A stretch of DNA of 6,680 nt from Thermodesulfobacteriota bacterium (GTDB taxonomy: Bacteria > Desulfobacterota > Desulfomonilia > Desulfomonilales > Desulfomonilaceae). Position 1 is the first letter of the stretch; every line of letters starts with the position of its first letter. The translations under genes were made by a program, and so were the position numbers. The notes under the pieces were generated by a model. That model had not been told where the DNA came from and did no database searches. It saw only the letters and a program-made list of their open reading frames with translations. Below are positions 1 through 6,332 of this stretch, piece by piece. The stretch covers positions 1 through 6,680 of the forward strand of contig JAUPKT010000184.1 in the NCBI GenBank assembly GCA_030837305.1, in the 5' to 3' direction.

Positions 1-1
1 A

Positions 2-424
2 CGATTCATTGAGCGTATGCCTTTTGGTCATGAGAAGTTGTTTTCCCGGAGTTCTTTCAGCGCCCACAATGTCTTAGAAGTCATAGCGCGGGAAGTAGGC
101 GAACTGAAGCCACAGGATCGGGATGCCTTCGGTGGTCCTGCAACTATGTTTCGCCTCAAGGGTGCTCAAGGAAGGATTGGCGTCATAAATCCCGTAACTG
201 GGCATTTCTGCAAGTCGTGCAACAGGATGAGGCTTACTGCAAGAGGGACTTTGCGCCCGTGCCTTCTGTCGCCTCGAGAGATAGACCTCAAGTCGGCACT
301 CCGAGATGGAGCAACGGGGGAAGAATTGGCAGGTGTTTTTCGTCAGGCTGTTTTGAGCAAGCCGGTGGGGAGTCTGCATCCCAATATTGGCCTGAAGGAT
401 ACCATGAACATGATCGGTGGTTAA
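2..424 (+). CDS. moaA: GTP 3',8-cyclase MoaA, C-terminal part (5' end outside window)
   Basis: This is the last 140 codons of MoaA, the radical SAM enzyme that converts GTP to 3',8-cyclo-GTP in the first step of molybdenum cofactor synthesis in the cytoplasm. The reading frame is open from base 2, and the fragment begins RFIERMPFG, the family's usual FIExMPxG segment. The C-terminal [4Fe-4S] cluster that binds GTP is visible as CX2CX13C (codons at 209, 218 and 260), within FCKSCNRMRLTARG and a CLL. The segment GRIGVINPVTGHFC is also typical. The protein ends in MIGG, the conserved double-glycine tail needed for activity in characterised MoaA. The N-terminal radical SAM cysteines lie upstream of the window. 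The ATG at base 17 is internal and not the true start. The gene appears intact at its 3' end. It is probably the end of a separate cofactor transcription unit and functionally unrelated to the glycosyltransferase 39 bases downstream, although read-through is possible. Confidence 0.95.
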   Translation, partial: RFIERMPFGHEKLFSRSSFSAHNVLEVIAREVGELKPQDRDAFGGPATMFRLKGAQGRIGVINPVTGHFCKSCNRMRLTARGTLRPCLLSPREIDLKSALRDGATGEELAGVFRQAVLSKPVGSLHPNIGLKDTMNMIGG

Positions 425-463
425 TCGTGGTCTTGTTGAGATAGGTAGCCCCTTCCGCAAATA

Positions 464-1441
464 ATGATCGTAGAAACTATGCCCATCGCATCAGCCTCAC
501 CTCTGACTGTCGTCATAATAAACAGAAATACAAAGATGTTATTGTTACGGTGTTTGGAACACGTTTACCGAAGTCACCTCGACTTTGAGCCTCGGGTGGT
601 TGTCGTGGACAACGGGTCCACGGACGACTCCGTGGACGCAGCTCGGACAGCCTTCCCGCAGACAAAGATCATAAGTACAGGGAAGAATCTTGGTTTTGGA
701 GCAGCGGTCAACCGGGCAACCCCATGGTTCCAAGATTCACGGTTCCTGCTCTTGATAAACACTGACGCCTTTCTGAACCCTGATTGTGCGCAGAGGCTCA
801 TGAGCCTCATGGACAGCCGAGAGGAAATCGGCATGGCCGGACCGCAGTTGTTACATGATGACGGTTCAGTTCAGACTTCTTTTGAGGCAGTACCGACCTT
901 GGCAACGGAGACTCTCAACCGAAGCCTTCTCAAAAGACTTTTCCCGAAACGATATCCCGGCAAATCGACGAAATATGATGTCCCTACCCTAGTAGAGGCA
1001 CTCATTGGAGCAGTGGTAATGATAAGAGTGGCGGCGTTGTTGCCGGTAGAAGGATTTGATGAGGACTATTTTTTCTTTCTCGAGGAGACGGACCTGGCGG
1101 TTCGACTCCGACGATCGGGTTGGCAGATATGCCATCATCCTGCAGCAACCGCTATTCATTTGCAGGGAGCCACGGCCAACACGTTGGGATCTGCTGCACG
1201 AATAGAATTTTATCGTTCGAGATATACTTTTTTCCGTAAGCATTATGGAGCGGGGCAGACAGCAATTCTGAAGGCCGTTCAAGTGTGCAATTTGAGTCTC
1301 AATGTTTTATTTCTGGGACTGGTGGTCGTTCTCTCGGCAGGCAAATCCGGTGGGGCTTTGGGGAGGCTCCGCGTAAAGTACGCCCTCTGGTTGTGGCACT
1401 TGCGAGGCTGCCCACAAGACGTCGGGCTTCCACGCAGCTAA
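464..1441 (+). CDS. Family 2 glycosyltransferase (rhamnosyltransferase/WbbL-like)
   Basis: This is a predicted inverting GT-A glycosyltransferase of 325 residues that transfers a sugar from a nucleotide donor to a glycan or lipid-linked acceptor at the inner face of the membrane. Visible motifs are the first strand LTVVIINRN (residues 14-22), the nucleotide-binding VVVVDNGSTDDS (45-56), NLGFGAAVNRA (75-85), the metal-binding DXD-like NTDA (99-102) and the late acidic motif EETDLAVRLRRSGW starting at residue 207. This order is standard for the WbbL/rhamnosyltransferase group of GT2. A hydrophobic stretch at about residues 274-292 near the C-terminus may anchor or peripherally attach it to the membrane. 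An in-frame stop at 446-448 limits the start to ATG 464 or ATG 479. Neither has a clear Shine-Dalgarno sequence, and 464 is kept as the longer option. Donor and acceptor cannot be read from the sequence. The aminotransferase downstream suggests an amino-sugar glycan, which is inference. Confidence 0.9.
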   Translation: MIVETMPIASASPLTVVIINRNTKMLLLRCLEHVYRSHLDFEPRVVVVDNGSTDDSVDAARTAFPQTKIISTGKNLGFGAAVNRATPWFQDSRFLLLINTDAFLNPDCAQRLMSLMDSREEIGMAGPQLLHDDGSVQTSFEAVPTLATETLNRSLLKRLFPKRYPGKSTKYDVPTLVEALIGAVVMIRVAALLPVEGFDEDYFFFLEETDLAVRLRRSGWQICHHPAATAIHLQGATANTLGSAARIEFYRSRYTFFRKHYGAGQTAILKAVQVCNLSLNVLFLGLVVVLSAGKSGGALGRLRVKYALWLWHLRGCPQDVGLPRS

Positions 1442-1462
1442 GTTGCGTTCTTGTGCAACTTA
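1439..1462 (+). other. Hairpin overlapping the glycosyltransferase stop codon
   Basis: TAAGTTGC (1439-1446) and GCAACTTA (1455-1462) form a perfect 8-base-pair inverted repeat with an 8-base loop. The left arm contains the TAA stop codon. No T-run follows, so it is not a canonical intrinsic terminator. It could be an mRNA 3'-end stabiliser, a processing site or a pause site. A chance occurrence cannot be excluded. Confidence 0.4.
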
Positions 1463-1488
1463 TACTTGGGACCGGTTGGGTTTTCACC

Positions 1489-1517
1489 TTGACCGGGTAA
1501 GGGGTTTACTGCATTAT
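1489..1517 (+). promoter_or_regulatory. Possible sigma70-type promoter upstream of the flavin reductase gene
   Basis: TTGACC (1489-1494) resembles a -35 box with five of six matches. Seventeen bases later CATTAT (1512-1517) matches the -10 consensus at four of six positions. It lies in the 144-base gap before the flavin reductase, the largest gap in the otherwise tight + strand gene run, and would give a leader of about 60 bases before GTG 1586. It is a weak match judged by eye only. Confidence 0.3.
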
Positions 1518-1585
1518 GCCCGCATCTAGTGGGGTGGATATTATTACGAGAGACCTCACGTATCGGGAGACTTCGAGGTGACAAC

Positions 1586-2125
1586 GTGACGGAGGAATTA
1601 GATTATAAGGTCTTTAATGAAGTGAGTTACGGCTTATACGTCGTTACATCAAAACTCGAAGAACGAATGAACGGCCAGATCGTCAACACCGTGCTTCAGG
1701 TTACGTCTGATCCGCCGAGATTCGGCGTGATCATTAACCAGAAAAACTTAACCCATGATTTCATTCTTGAGAGTGGTGTTTTCGGCGTCTCGATTCTTAG
1801 CCAAGCGGCTCCTATGACGTTCATAGGGCTTTTTGGCTTTCGGTCAGGTCGAGATGTTGACAAGCTTGCACAGGCAAAATGGATTGAAGGAAGAACCGGA
1901 TGTCCATTGGTTATTGACTTCTCTCTTGGGATCATGGAGGCGAAGTTGTTTCGGACGATGGACGTGGGAACACACACGATCTTCGTTGGAGACATCGTGG
2001 ATGCCCGTGCCATCGGAGATGGCCGGCCAATGACATACGAATATTATCATGTTCATCTAAAAGGCAAGACAGCCAAGAACGCCCCGACTTACAGCCCGAT
2101 AGCTCAGAAATCGATTCAAGTATAA
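1586..2125 (+). CDS. Flavin reductase-like FMN-binding protein (Hrb-type domain without rubredoxin)
   Basis: This 179-residue protein resembles the N-terminal flavin reductase domain of high-molecular-weight rubredoxin (Hrb). It would bind FMN and pass electrons between NAD(P)H and an acceptor in the cytoplasm. The family signature appears in order: DYKVFNEVSYGLYVVTSK near the N-terminus, NGQIVNTVLQVTSDPP, then GVSILSQ, FGFRSGRDVDK, and near the end HTIFVGDIVDA and MTYEYYHVHLKGKTAKNAPT. Hrb proteins usually continue after that last segment into a rubredoxin domain with two CXXC pairs. Here the protein stops about ten residues later with no such cysteines. Start choice: GTG 1586 is preceded by GAGGTG (1575-1580) at five bases and matches where the family homology begins. 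The longer reading from GTG 1529 adds 19 residues of no recognisable family sequence. The aminotransferase starts 21 bases downstream, so they are probably co-transcribed. The physiological partner is unknown, and a role in reducing the neighbouring radical SAM enzyme is only a hypothesis. Confidence 0.85.
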   Translation: MTEELDYKVFNEVSYGLYVVTSKLEERMNGQIVNTVLQVTSDPPRFGVIINQKNLTHDFILESGVFGVSILSQAAPMTFIGLFGFRSGRDVDKLAQAKWIEGRTGCPLVIDFSLGIMEAKLFRTMDVGTHTIFVGDIVDARAIGDGRPMTYEYYHVHLKGKTAKNAPTYSPIAQKSIQV

Positions 2126-2146
2126 GGTTTACGCATCGGAGACATT

Positions 2147-3304
2147 ATGGAGAGTGTGCGTGCAGCTCGGAAGGTGCCGTTGCTGGACCTCAGAGCCCAA
2201 CACGAGAAAATAGGAGACCAAATACGGGAGGCCCTGGACAGGGTTGTTGGGAGTCAGCAGTTCATACTGGGCCCGGAGGTAGAGGCACTGGAACAGGAAA
2301 TAGCGGCCTATTGCAATTGTCGATTTGCCGTGGGCGTTTCTTCCGGAACTGATGCTTTGATCGCGTCTTTGACGGCCGTTGGCGTTGGTCCAGAGGACGA
2401 AGTCATCACCACCCCATTCACTTTCTTTGCCACTGCAGGAGCGGTAATGAGGCTGGGAGCCCGGGTGGTTTTTGTGGACATTAATGAGCGGGATTTTAAC
2501 ATCGACGCTCGTCTCATTCCTCGTGCGGTGACCCCCAAGACCAAGGCAATCATACCTGTCCACCTATTTGGTCAAGCTGCAGATATGGATCCCATCCTAA
2601 AGATTGGCGAGGGCCATGGACTGGCCATAATAGAGGATGCAGCACAAGCCATAGGATCAGAATATCGAGGGGAGCGAGCTGGTGGTCTGGGTCTGGCCGG
2701 GTGTTTTTCTTTCTTCCCATCAAAAAACCTCGGGGGTTTTGGCGACGGCGGTTTGATTACCACCAATGATGAAGCCTTGGCCCAGAAATTGAGGATCATT
2801 CGGAATCAGGGTGCCAATCCAAAATATTATCACAAGGTGGTGGGGGGTAACTTCAGATTGGATGCCATTCAGGCAGCGGTCCTGCGGGTCAAGCTGAACT
2901 ACCTTGAAGAGTGGACTGAGAGAAGACGGGCCAACGCCGGTTATTACAGCAAAAGACTCCTTGAACTCGGTTTGACCCATGAATGCGTCATGCCGCCTCC
3001 TATTGTGAGAGAGCGCCATGTTTTTAATCAGTACGTGATCAGGGCACATAACCGAGACGCATTACGGAACTTCCTCCTGGAAAACGGAGTTACCACAGAG
3101 ATCTATTATCCATTGGCCTTGCACATGCAGGAATGTCTTAATGACGGACGATTTTCTCCCGGCGACTTCCCGGTGAGCGAAAAAGCCGCGTCAGAGGTCT
3201 TAGCTCTACCAATTTATCCCGAACTCAGCCTGGAAGACAAAGAATATGTCGCCGCCCTCATCAGAGACTTTTACCTTAATGAGCCCGATACCATTGATCG
3301 CTAA
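2147..3304 (+). CDS. DegT/DnrJ/EryC1/StrS family PLP-dependent sugar aminotransferase
   Basis: This 385-residue fold-type I PLP enzyme is predicted to transfer an amino group, usually from glutamate, to a keto group on a nucleotide-linked sugar. It is full length for the family. It opens with the usual VPLLDLRAQH (10-19) and continues with FILGPEVEALEQEIA, the cofactor phosphate loop GVSSGTDAL (63-71), TTPFTFFATAGAV (88-100), the pyridine-nitrogen aspartate D164 in IIEDAAQAIG, and the Schiff-base lysine K193 in FFPSKNLGGFGDGG. NFRLDAIQAAVLRVKL follows, as expected. Because the lysine is present, this is the aminotransferase branch and not the dehydratase branch where histidine replaces it. 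ATG 2147 has a good ribosome binding site, GGAG at 2138-2141, five bases upstream. Overall it looks most like the WbpE/FdtB/DesV-type enzymes that make 3-amino sugars, but the substrate position cannot be decided by eye. Its keto-sugar substrate must come from genes outside the window. Confidence 0.93.
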   Translation: MESVRAARKVPLLDLRAQHEKIGDQIREALDRVVGSQQFILGPEVEALEQEIAAYCNCRFAVGVSSGTDALIASLTAVGVGPEDEVITTPFTFFATAGAVMRLGARVVFVDINERDFNIDARLIPRAVTPKTKAIIPVHLFGQAADMDPILKIGEGHGLAIIEDAAQAIGSEYRGERAGGLGLAGCFSFFPSKNLGGFGDGGLITTNDEALAQKLRIIRNQGANPKYYHKVVGGNFRLDAIQAAVLRVKLNYLEEWTERRRANAGYYSKRLLELGLTHECVMPPPIVRERHVFNQYVIRAHNRDALRNFLLENGVTTEIYYPLALHMQECLNDGRFSPGDFPVSEKAASEVLALPIYPELSLEDKEYVAALIRDFYLNEPDTIDR

Positions 3305-3328
3305 TCTTTGCCTAAATGGTTCTTTCCT

Positions 3329-4846
3329 ATGAGAGTTTTGCTGGTCAATAGCAATTTGAAGGGTGACGTGCTCGCCGCTCCTCCCATCGGTCTGTGTTAT
3401 GTGGCAACGGCAACGGAAAACGCAGGACACGAGGTCAAGCTACTCGACCTTTGCTTCCAGCGGGACATCCCCCAGGCCTTGAAGAGGTCCATTGAAGGCT
3501 TCGGTCCCGATGTTGTCGGGATTTCAATTCGAAATATTGACAATTGCAATATGCTTCATCCCCGCTCTTATCTACCGGAGATTCTGGAGATAATAAAACG
3601 TGTGCGAGAACTGACTGACGCACATGTCGTCTTGGGTGGGTCTGGAGCAAGTCTCTATCCTAAGGGCGTTTTGGAATACCTCGGGGCCGATTACATAGTG
3701 GTATCAGAGGGCGAACAGGCTTTCCCTCTACTTCTTGACGGGCTGGCACAGAGGAAGTCGCTTGATAAAATTCCCGGCATTGGGATGATCAGAAACGGCG
3801 AGTTCGCATTGAATCCACCTAGCGCAATACCATTCAGACAGGGCAGTGCATGCGTCGGCAAATGGGTTGACCTGCGTCCGTATCAACGAATGGGCAGTAG
3901 TTACAACATACAGACCCGACGAGGGTGTAGACAGAAATGCATTTATTGCACGTACAACCAACTCCTGGAGGGACGTTCTCTGCGATTGAGAGATCCCGTG
4001 GACGTGGTGGACGAGATAGAAGAAGCCCTTTTCAAGTACCGTCCGGAATCTTTCGAATTCGTGGATTCCGTATTCAATGACCCCTTGGATCACTGTGTGG
4101 AGGTATTGGAAGAGATCGCATCGCGGCCATGGAAGGCACAGTTTACGGCTATGGGTGTGAGCCCGCGTGGTATTACCAAGGATTTCCTGAAACTCCTTCA
4201 AAGGGCTGGTTTTAGTTCCTTCTGGGTCACTCCTGAGTCCGCTTCTGAAAGCATGATTCGTAATTATCGGAAAGGATTTGCGAGAGACGACATAGAAAAA
4301 GCTGCTGAGGCAATCCGGACAACAAACTTCACCGTTCTCTGGGATTTCCTCATCGGGGGACCGGGAGAGACCAACGCCACCCTACAGGAAACACTGGATT
4401 TTATTGTGACCAGTCTCGTAAGAGACACACGACCCCCTTATTACACGGTGAATTTATTTCTTGGATTGAGAGCTTATCCTGGCACGACTCTTTGGGAGTC
4501 GGCATTGCAGGAATGCTTTTTTTCAGAGCAGAGCGATCCCTTGCGTCAGCTCTGGTACCTTTCCCCATCTCTGGATCTTCCGAGAGCCGTTGAGCAGATG
4601 CTTGAAGCCGCCAGAGTCTGCCCCGAAATCATTTCGGGAATTGACGAGAAATATCTGCCCCTGTCAGGCATTGCGTCCTTTGTCGGCAGATTTGTCAGAA
4701 TTCCAAAGCTTTACTGGAGACTTATGTATGCGGGGAACAAACTCGTTCGAAAAACCGCCATAAGACTATTCTTTGACCGCGACAAGGTGGTGAATGGCTT
4801 ATCAGACCAGTTGCGCTCCCAAGGCTATATGGGCAATCGTAGATGA
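3329..4846 (+). CDS. B12-binding-domain radical SAM protein
   Basis: This predicted cobalamin-dependent-type radical SAM enzyme has 505 residues and an unknown reaction; the class includes methyltransferases, cyclases and ring-contracting enzymes. The N-terminal third has the Rossmann-like cobalamin-binding layout: MRVLLVNSN, PPIGLCYVATATENAGHEVKLLD, PDVVGISIRN, HVVLGGSGASLYP and ADYIVVSEGEQAFPLLL. The base-off histidine motif DXHXXG is absent after the second strand (LLDLCFQRD), as is common in this class. The radical SAM cluster motif CRQKCIYC (CX3CX2C, cysteines 200, 204 and 207) follows, with VTPESASESM and DFLIGGPGET as later TIM-barrel landmarks. The C-terminal region, about the last 100 residues, includes a basic amphipathic stretch (GRFVRIPKLYWRLMYAGNK) that could touch the membrane. 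ATG 3329 is chosen because it starts directly at the first beta strand; TTG 3308 would add seven residues. Neither has a clear Shine-Dalgarno sequence. It lies 24 bases after the aminotransferase and closes the operon. Confidence 0.9.
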   Translation: MRVLLVNSNLKGDVLAAPPIGLCYVATATENAGHEVKLLDLCFQRDIPQALKRSIEGFGPDVVGISIRNIDNCNMLHPRSYLPEILEIIKRVRELTDAHVVLGGSGASLYPKGVLEYLGADYIVVSEGEQAFPLLLDGLAQRKSLDKIPGIGMIRNGEFALNPPSAIPFRQGSACVGKWVDLRPYQRMGSSYNIQTRRGCRQKCIYCTYNQLLEGRSLRLRDPVDVVDEIEEALFKYRPESFEFVDSVFNDPLDHCVEVLEEIASRPWKAQFTAMGVSPRGITKDFLKLLQRAGFSSFWVTPESASESMIRNYRKGFARDDIEKAAEAIRTTNFTVLWDFLIGGPGETNATLQETLDFIVTSLVRDTRPPYYTVNLFLGLRAYPGTTLWESALQECFFSEQSDPLRQLWYLSPSLDLPRAVEQMLEAARVCPEIISGIDEKYLPLSGIASFVGRFVRIPKLYWRLMYAGNKLVRKTAIRLFFDRDKVVNGLSDQLRSQGYMGNRR

Positions 4847-4871
4847 GGCATTGGTCCGCGACGGTGTTGGT

Positions 4872-5414
4872 TTACGGGGAGGGCTGTCTTCCTTGCTGAC
4901 CTATCTTGACTGACAGATTGGTCAGTTTTGTCTCCAGTTCGTTGAGTTTCCCTTGCAGGGCGTTTATTTTCGCCGGGTCAGGGGATGCCCCTTTTTCCTG
5001 ATACTTCGTTAATGACTTGGTTATTTCTCCCAGCTCAGTCCTAATGCCCGTAAGTTCTCCTATCATCTTTTTGTTCTGGGAGAGTGTGTCCTGGGATACC
5101 CCGTAGAAGTTCTTTTCTATTGAGATACCTCTTTTTTCAAGGCTTTGGGATATCTCCGTCGTCTTGCGGTCCATCCTGTCAGCGGTGATCGACATTCGTC
5201 GCGTGCTCTCAGCCATCACCGGCATGTTAGAAGCCATGACCCCCGTGAAATATGCCATTTGGTCCATACTTGCCCGCATACTGTCGAGGTTCGATATAAC
5301 ACCGCAACCGGACACCGTCAGTGTCAATGCCATGATTGCAAGGAGCTTGCCTGCGTGAGTCCAAGACGCCTTTGAAATTACCGCCTTCATATATGCAACT
5401 CTTTGATAATCCAT
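4872..5414 (-). CDS. Coiled-coil outer-envelope lipoprotein of unknown function
   Basis: This 180-residue predicted lipoprotein matches no family I can name. A charged N-terminus and the hydrophobic stretch LLAIMALTLTV lead to the lipobox VSGC, placing the lipidated cysteine at residue 37. The residue after it is glycine, with no aspartate at +2, so outer-membrane sorting is expected. The mature part is almost entirely helical. One coiled coil has methionine at residues 46, 53, 60, 67, 74 and 81, exactly every seven. A second runs from KKMIGELTGIRTELGEITKSL. After the proline-containing break ASPDPAK, a third runs from INALQGKLNELETKLTNLSVKI. ATG 5414 is chosen because AAGGTG (5424-5429) sits nine bases upstream and overlaps the preceding gene's TGA, implying translational coupling. 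ATG 5390 (172 residues, Cys29) is a reasonable alternative with a weaker site. An open frame continues upstream to 5744, but it overlaps the LolA-like gene and has no family support. It may work with the LolA-like protein as a structural or docking subunit, which is inference. Confidence 0.82.
   Translation of the reverse strand: MDYQRVAYMKAVISKASWTHAGKLLAIMALTLTVSGCGVISNLDSMRASMDQMAYFTGVMASNMPVMAESTRRMSITADRMDRKTTEISQSLEKRGISIEKNFYGVSQDTLSQNKKMIGELTGIRTELGEITKSLTKYQEKGASPDPAKINALQGKLNELETKLTNLSVKIGQQGRQPSP
4909..4929 (+). terminator. Candidate intrinsic terminator of the + strand operon, inside the opposing gene
   Basis: ACTGAC (4909-4914) and GTCAGT (4921-4926) form a perfect 6-base-pair stem with a 6-base loop, and the last base of the stem begins a run of four T. 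It starts 62 bases after the radical SAM stop and lies within the coding sequence of the opposing lipoprotein gene, near its 3' end. The stem is short and the T-run is weak, so termination would be partial at best. No better terminator is visible in the 25-base gap between the two convergent genes. Confidence 0.3.
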
Positions 5415-5428
5415 ACCTAAGAGCACCT

Positions 5429-6238
5429 TCAGTTCTTTCCCTCTCGCCATTGAAAAGTCCCAAAAGTCTCTTTGCTCAGCAATTCGTTGGGGAAATCGAT
5501 GCCGAACGAAGCGTGTTCCTGGCGCACCACTATGCGTATATCTTTTCCAGGAATGACGATTTCTTCTTCTCTTGGGAACTGTTTGCCTTCTTTGGTCTCG
5601 AAAAACTCGGTTACTTGAAACACTCTGGTTATCTTTCCTTGAGCGTCGATGCTCTGGGATTTGAAGACGATAAAATCCTTTTTCGAGACCCAAAGGAGTC
5701 TGTGAGCTTTCTCTTCTGCACGAGAGACTTTGATCACGAAACAATCTCGATCCTGGGATTTCTGGTCCGGAAGAAGCGTCAGCCGTTCGCTTCGTTCCGG
5801 AACAAAGCCCTGCATATCTTCCATGGTGAGACCGGTGCCCCCAAGGTCCACTGATGGATCGTCAGCGGCCAACGGTAAGACGTTTGAAGTTGCCGGAAGA
5901 TACATATAAGCCCTGGGCTCTTCCCCCTTTGGCACCTCAATGAGAAACCTCAGGCCCTTGGTGTCCGGCGGTTCCTCGAAATCAATAAAGAGGATCGTCA
6001 TGTCGGGCTTCATTTTTCCCATCATCCAAAGGGAGTGATCAGAGATCTGCTTCTTGCCCTTCATTGTCTTGACGGAGAGGATCATGCGAAAATCCTCGCT
6101 GAAGTTCTTCTTAGCCACCTGTTCCAATATTTCGAGCGCGGTCATGGCATGACCATGAAGTGGGGTAAAAATGAGACAGAAGAGCACAATCAGTGATAAA
6201 GTGTGTTTCTTTGGTGAGTTCATTCTCTTGGATGGCAC
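5429..6238 (-). CDS. Secreted LolA-like (outer membrane lipoprotein-sorting family) protein
   Basis: This 269-residue predicted periplasmic protein belongs to the LolA-like family of half-barrel proteins that bind lipids or lipoprotein acyl chains. The N-terminus has lysines, a hydrophobic core (LSLIVLFCLIF) and a likely signal peptidase I site after HGHA at residue 31. The mature protein starts TALEILEQVAKK and continues through KKQISDHSLWMMGKMKPDMTILFI, DTKGLRFLI, RAYMYLPATSNVLPL, and GGTGLTMEDMQGF, the counterpart of the FxGTDFxYED region of this family. It ends with HRLLWVSKKDFIVFKSQSID and a final beta-rich segment. The GTG start at 6238 is supported by AAGGA (6244-6248) five bases upstream; ATG 6223 would shorten it by five residues and lacks such a site. 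Many relatives sit beside RND/MMPL-type exporters. None is in this window; instead a coiled-coil lipoprotein follows after 14 bases. The true LolA of lipoprotein transport is usually shorter, so this is probably a paralogue with its own cargo. Confidence 0.85.
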   Translation of the reverse strand: MPSKRMNSPKKHTLSLIVLFCLIFTPLHGHAMTALEILEQVAKKNFSEDFRMILSVKTMKGKKQISDHSLWMMGKMKPDMTILFIDFEEPPDTKGLRFLIEVPKGEEPRAYMYLPATSNVLPLAADDPSVDLGGTGLTMEDMQGFVPERSERLTLLPDQKSQDRDCFVIKVSRAEEKAHRLLWVSKKDFIVFKSQSIDAQGKITRVFQVTEFFETKEGKQFPREEEIVIPGKDIRIVVRQEHASFGIDFPNELLSKETFGTFQWREGKN

Positions 6239-6264
6239 TTCGTTCCTTTTCGGTGATAGCTAAA

Positions 6265-6285
6265 CCAATCGGTAAAAAAGATTGG
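6265..6285. other. Small inverted repeat in the leader of the LolA-like gene
   Basis: CCAATC (6265-6270) and GATTGG (6280-6285) form a 6-base-pair stem with a 9-base, A-rich loop. In the leftward transcript it would lie 27 to 47 bases upstream of the GTG start, between the candidate promoter and the ribosome binding site. It could be a small leader hairpin or an operator half-site pair. It may also be chance. Confidence 0.2.
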
Positions 6286-6332
6286 GTAACGTTTGAGTTT
6301 CCTTGAATTTCACATGATATGGATGTAGGATT

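Noticed and set aside
1470..1496. Direct repeat GACCGG (1470-1475 and 1491-1496) in the gap before the flavin reductase
   Set aside because: Six bases repeated once at short distance is expected by chance, and there is no further symmetry to support an operator.
1529..1585. Longer GTG start for the flavin reductase
   Set aside because: It adds 19 residues outside the family pattern, and the GTG at 1586 has a well-placed GAGGTG.
2129..2563. 144-codon open frame on the - strand under the aminotransferase
   Set aside because: It lies opposite the highly recognisable N-terminal part of the aminotransferase and has no motif of its own.
3308..3328. TTG start for the radical SAM protein
   Set aside because: It has no ribosome binding site and adds residues before the first beta strand, whereas ATG 3329 begins exactly at that strand.
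3728..4201. 157-codon open frame on the - strand under the radical SAM gene
   Set aside because: It is a shadow of the radical SAM coding frame, with no motifs and no plausible start context.
5415..5744. N-terminal extension of the lipoprotein frame up to 5744 on the - strand
   Set aside because: It would overlap the LolA-like gene by more than 300 bases in another frame, is basic and of low-quality composition, and would bury the signal peptide and lipobox in mid-protein.
5336..5854. 172-codon open frame on the + strand antisense to the lipoprotein and LolA-like genes
   Set aside because: Both opposite-strand genes have signal sequences, family or lipobox support and good ribosome binding sites. 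The antisense translation shows no recognisable family or export signal and crosses the junction between the two genes.
6234..6250. TGGCAC resembling half of a sigma54 promoter on the + strand
   Set aside because: The GC half at the -12 position is absent, and the site lies at the start codon of the leftward gene.
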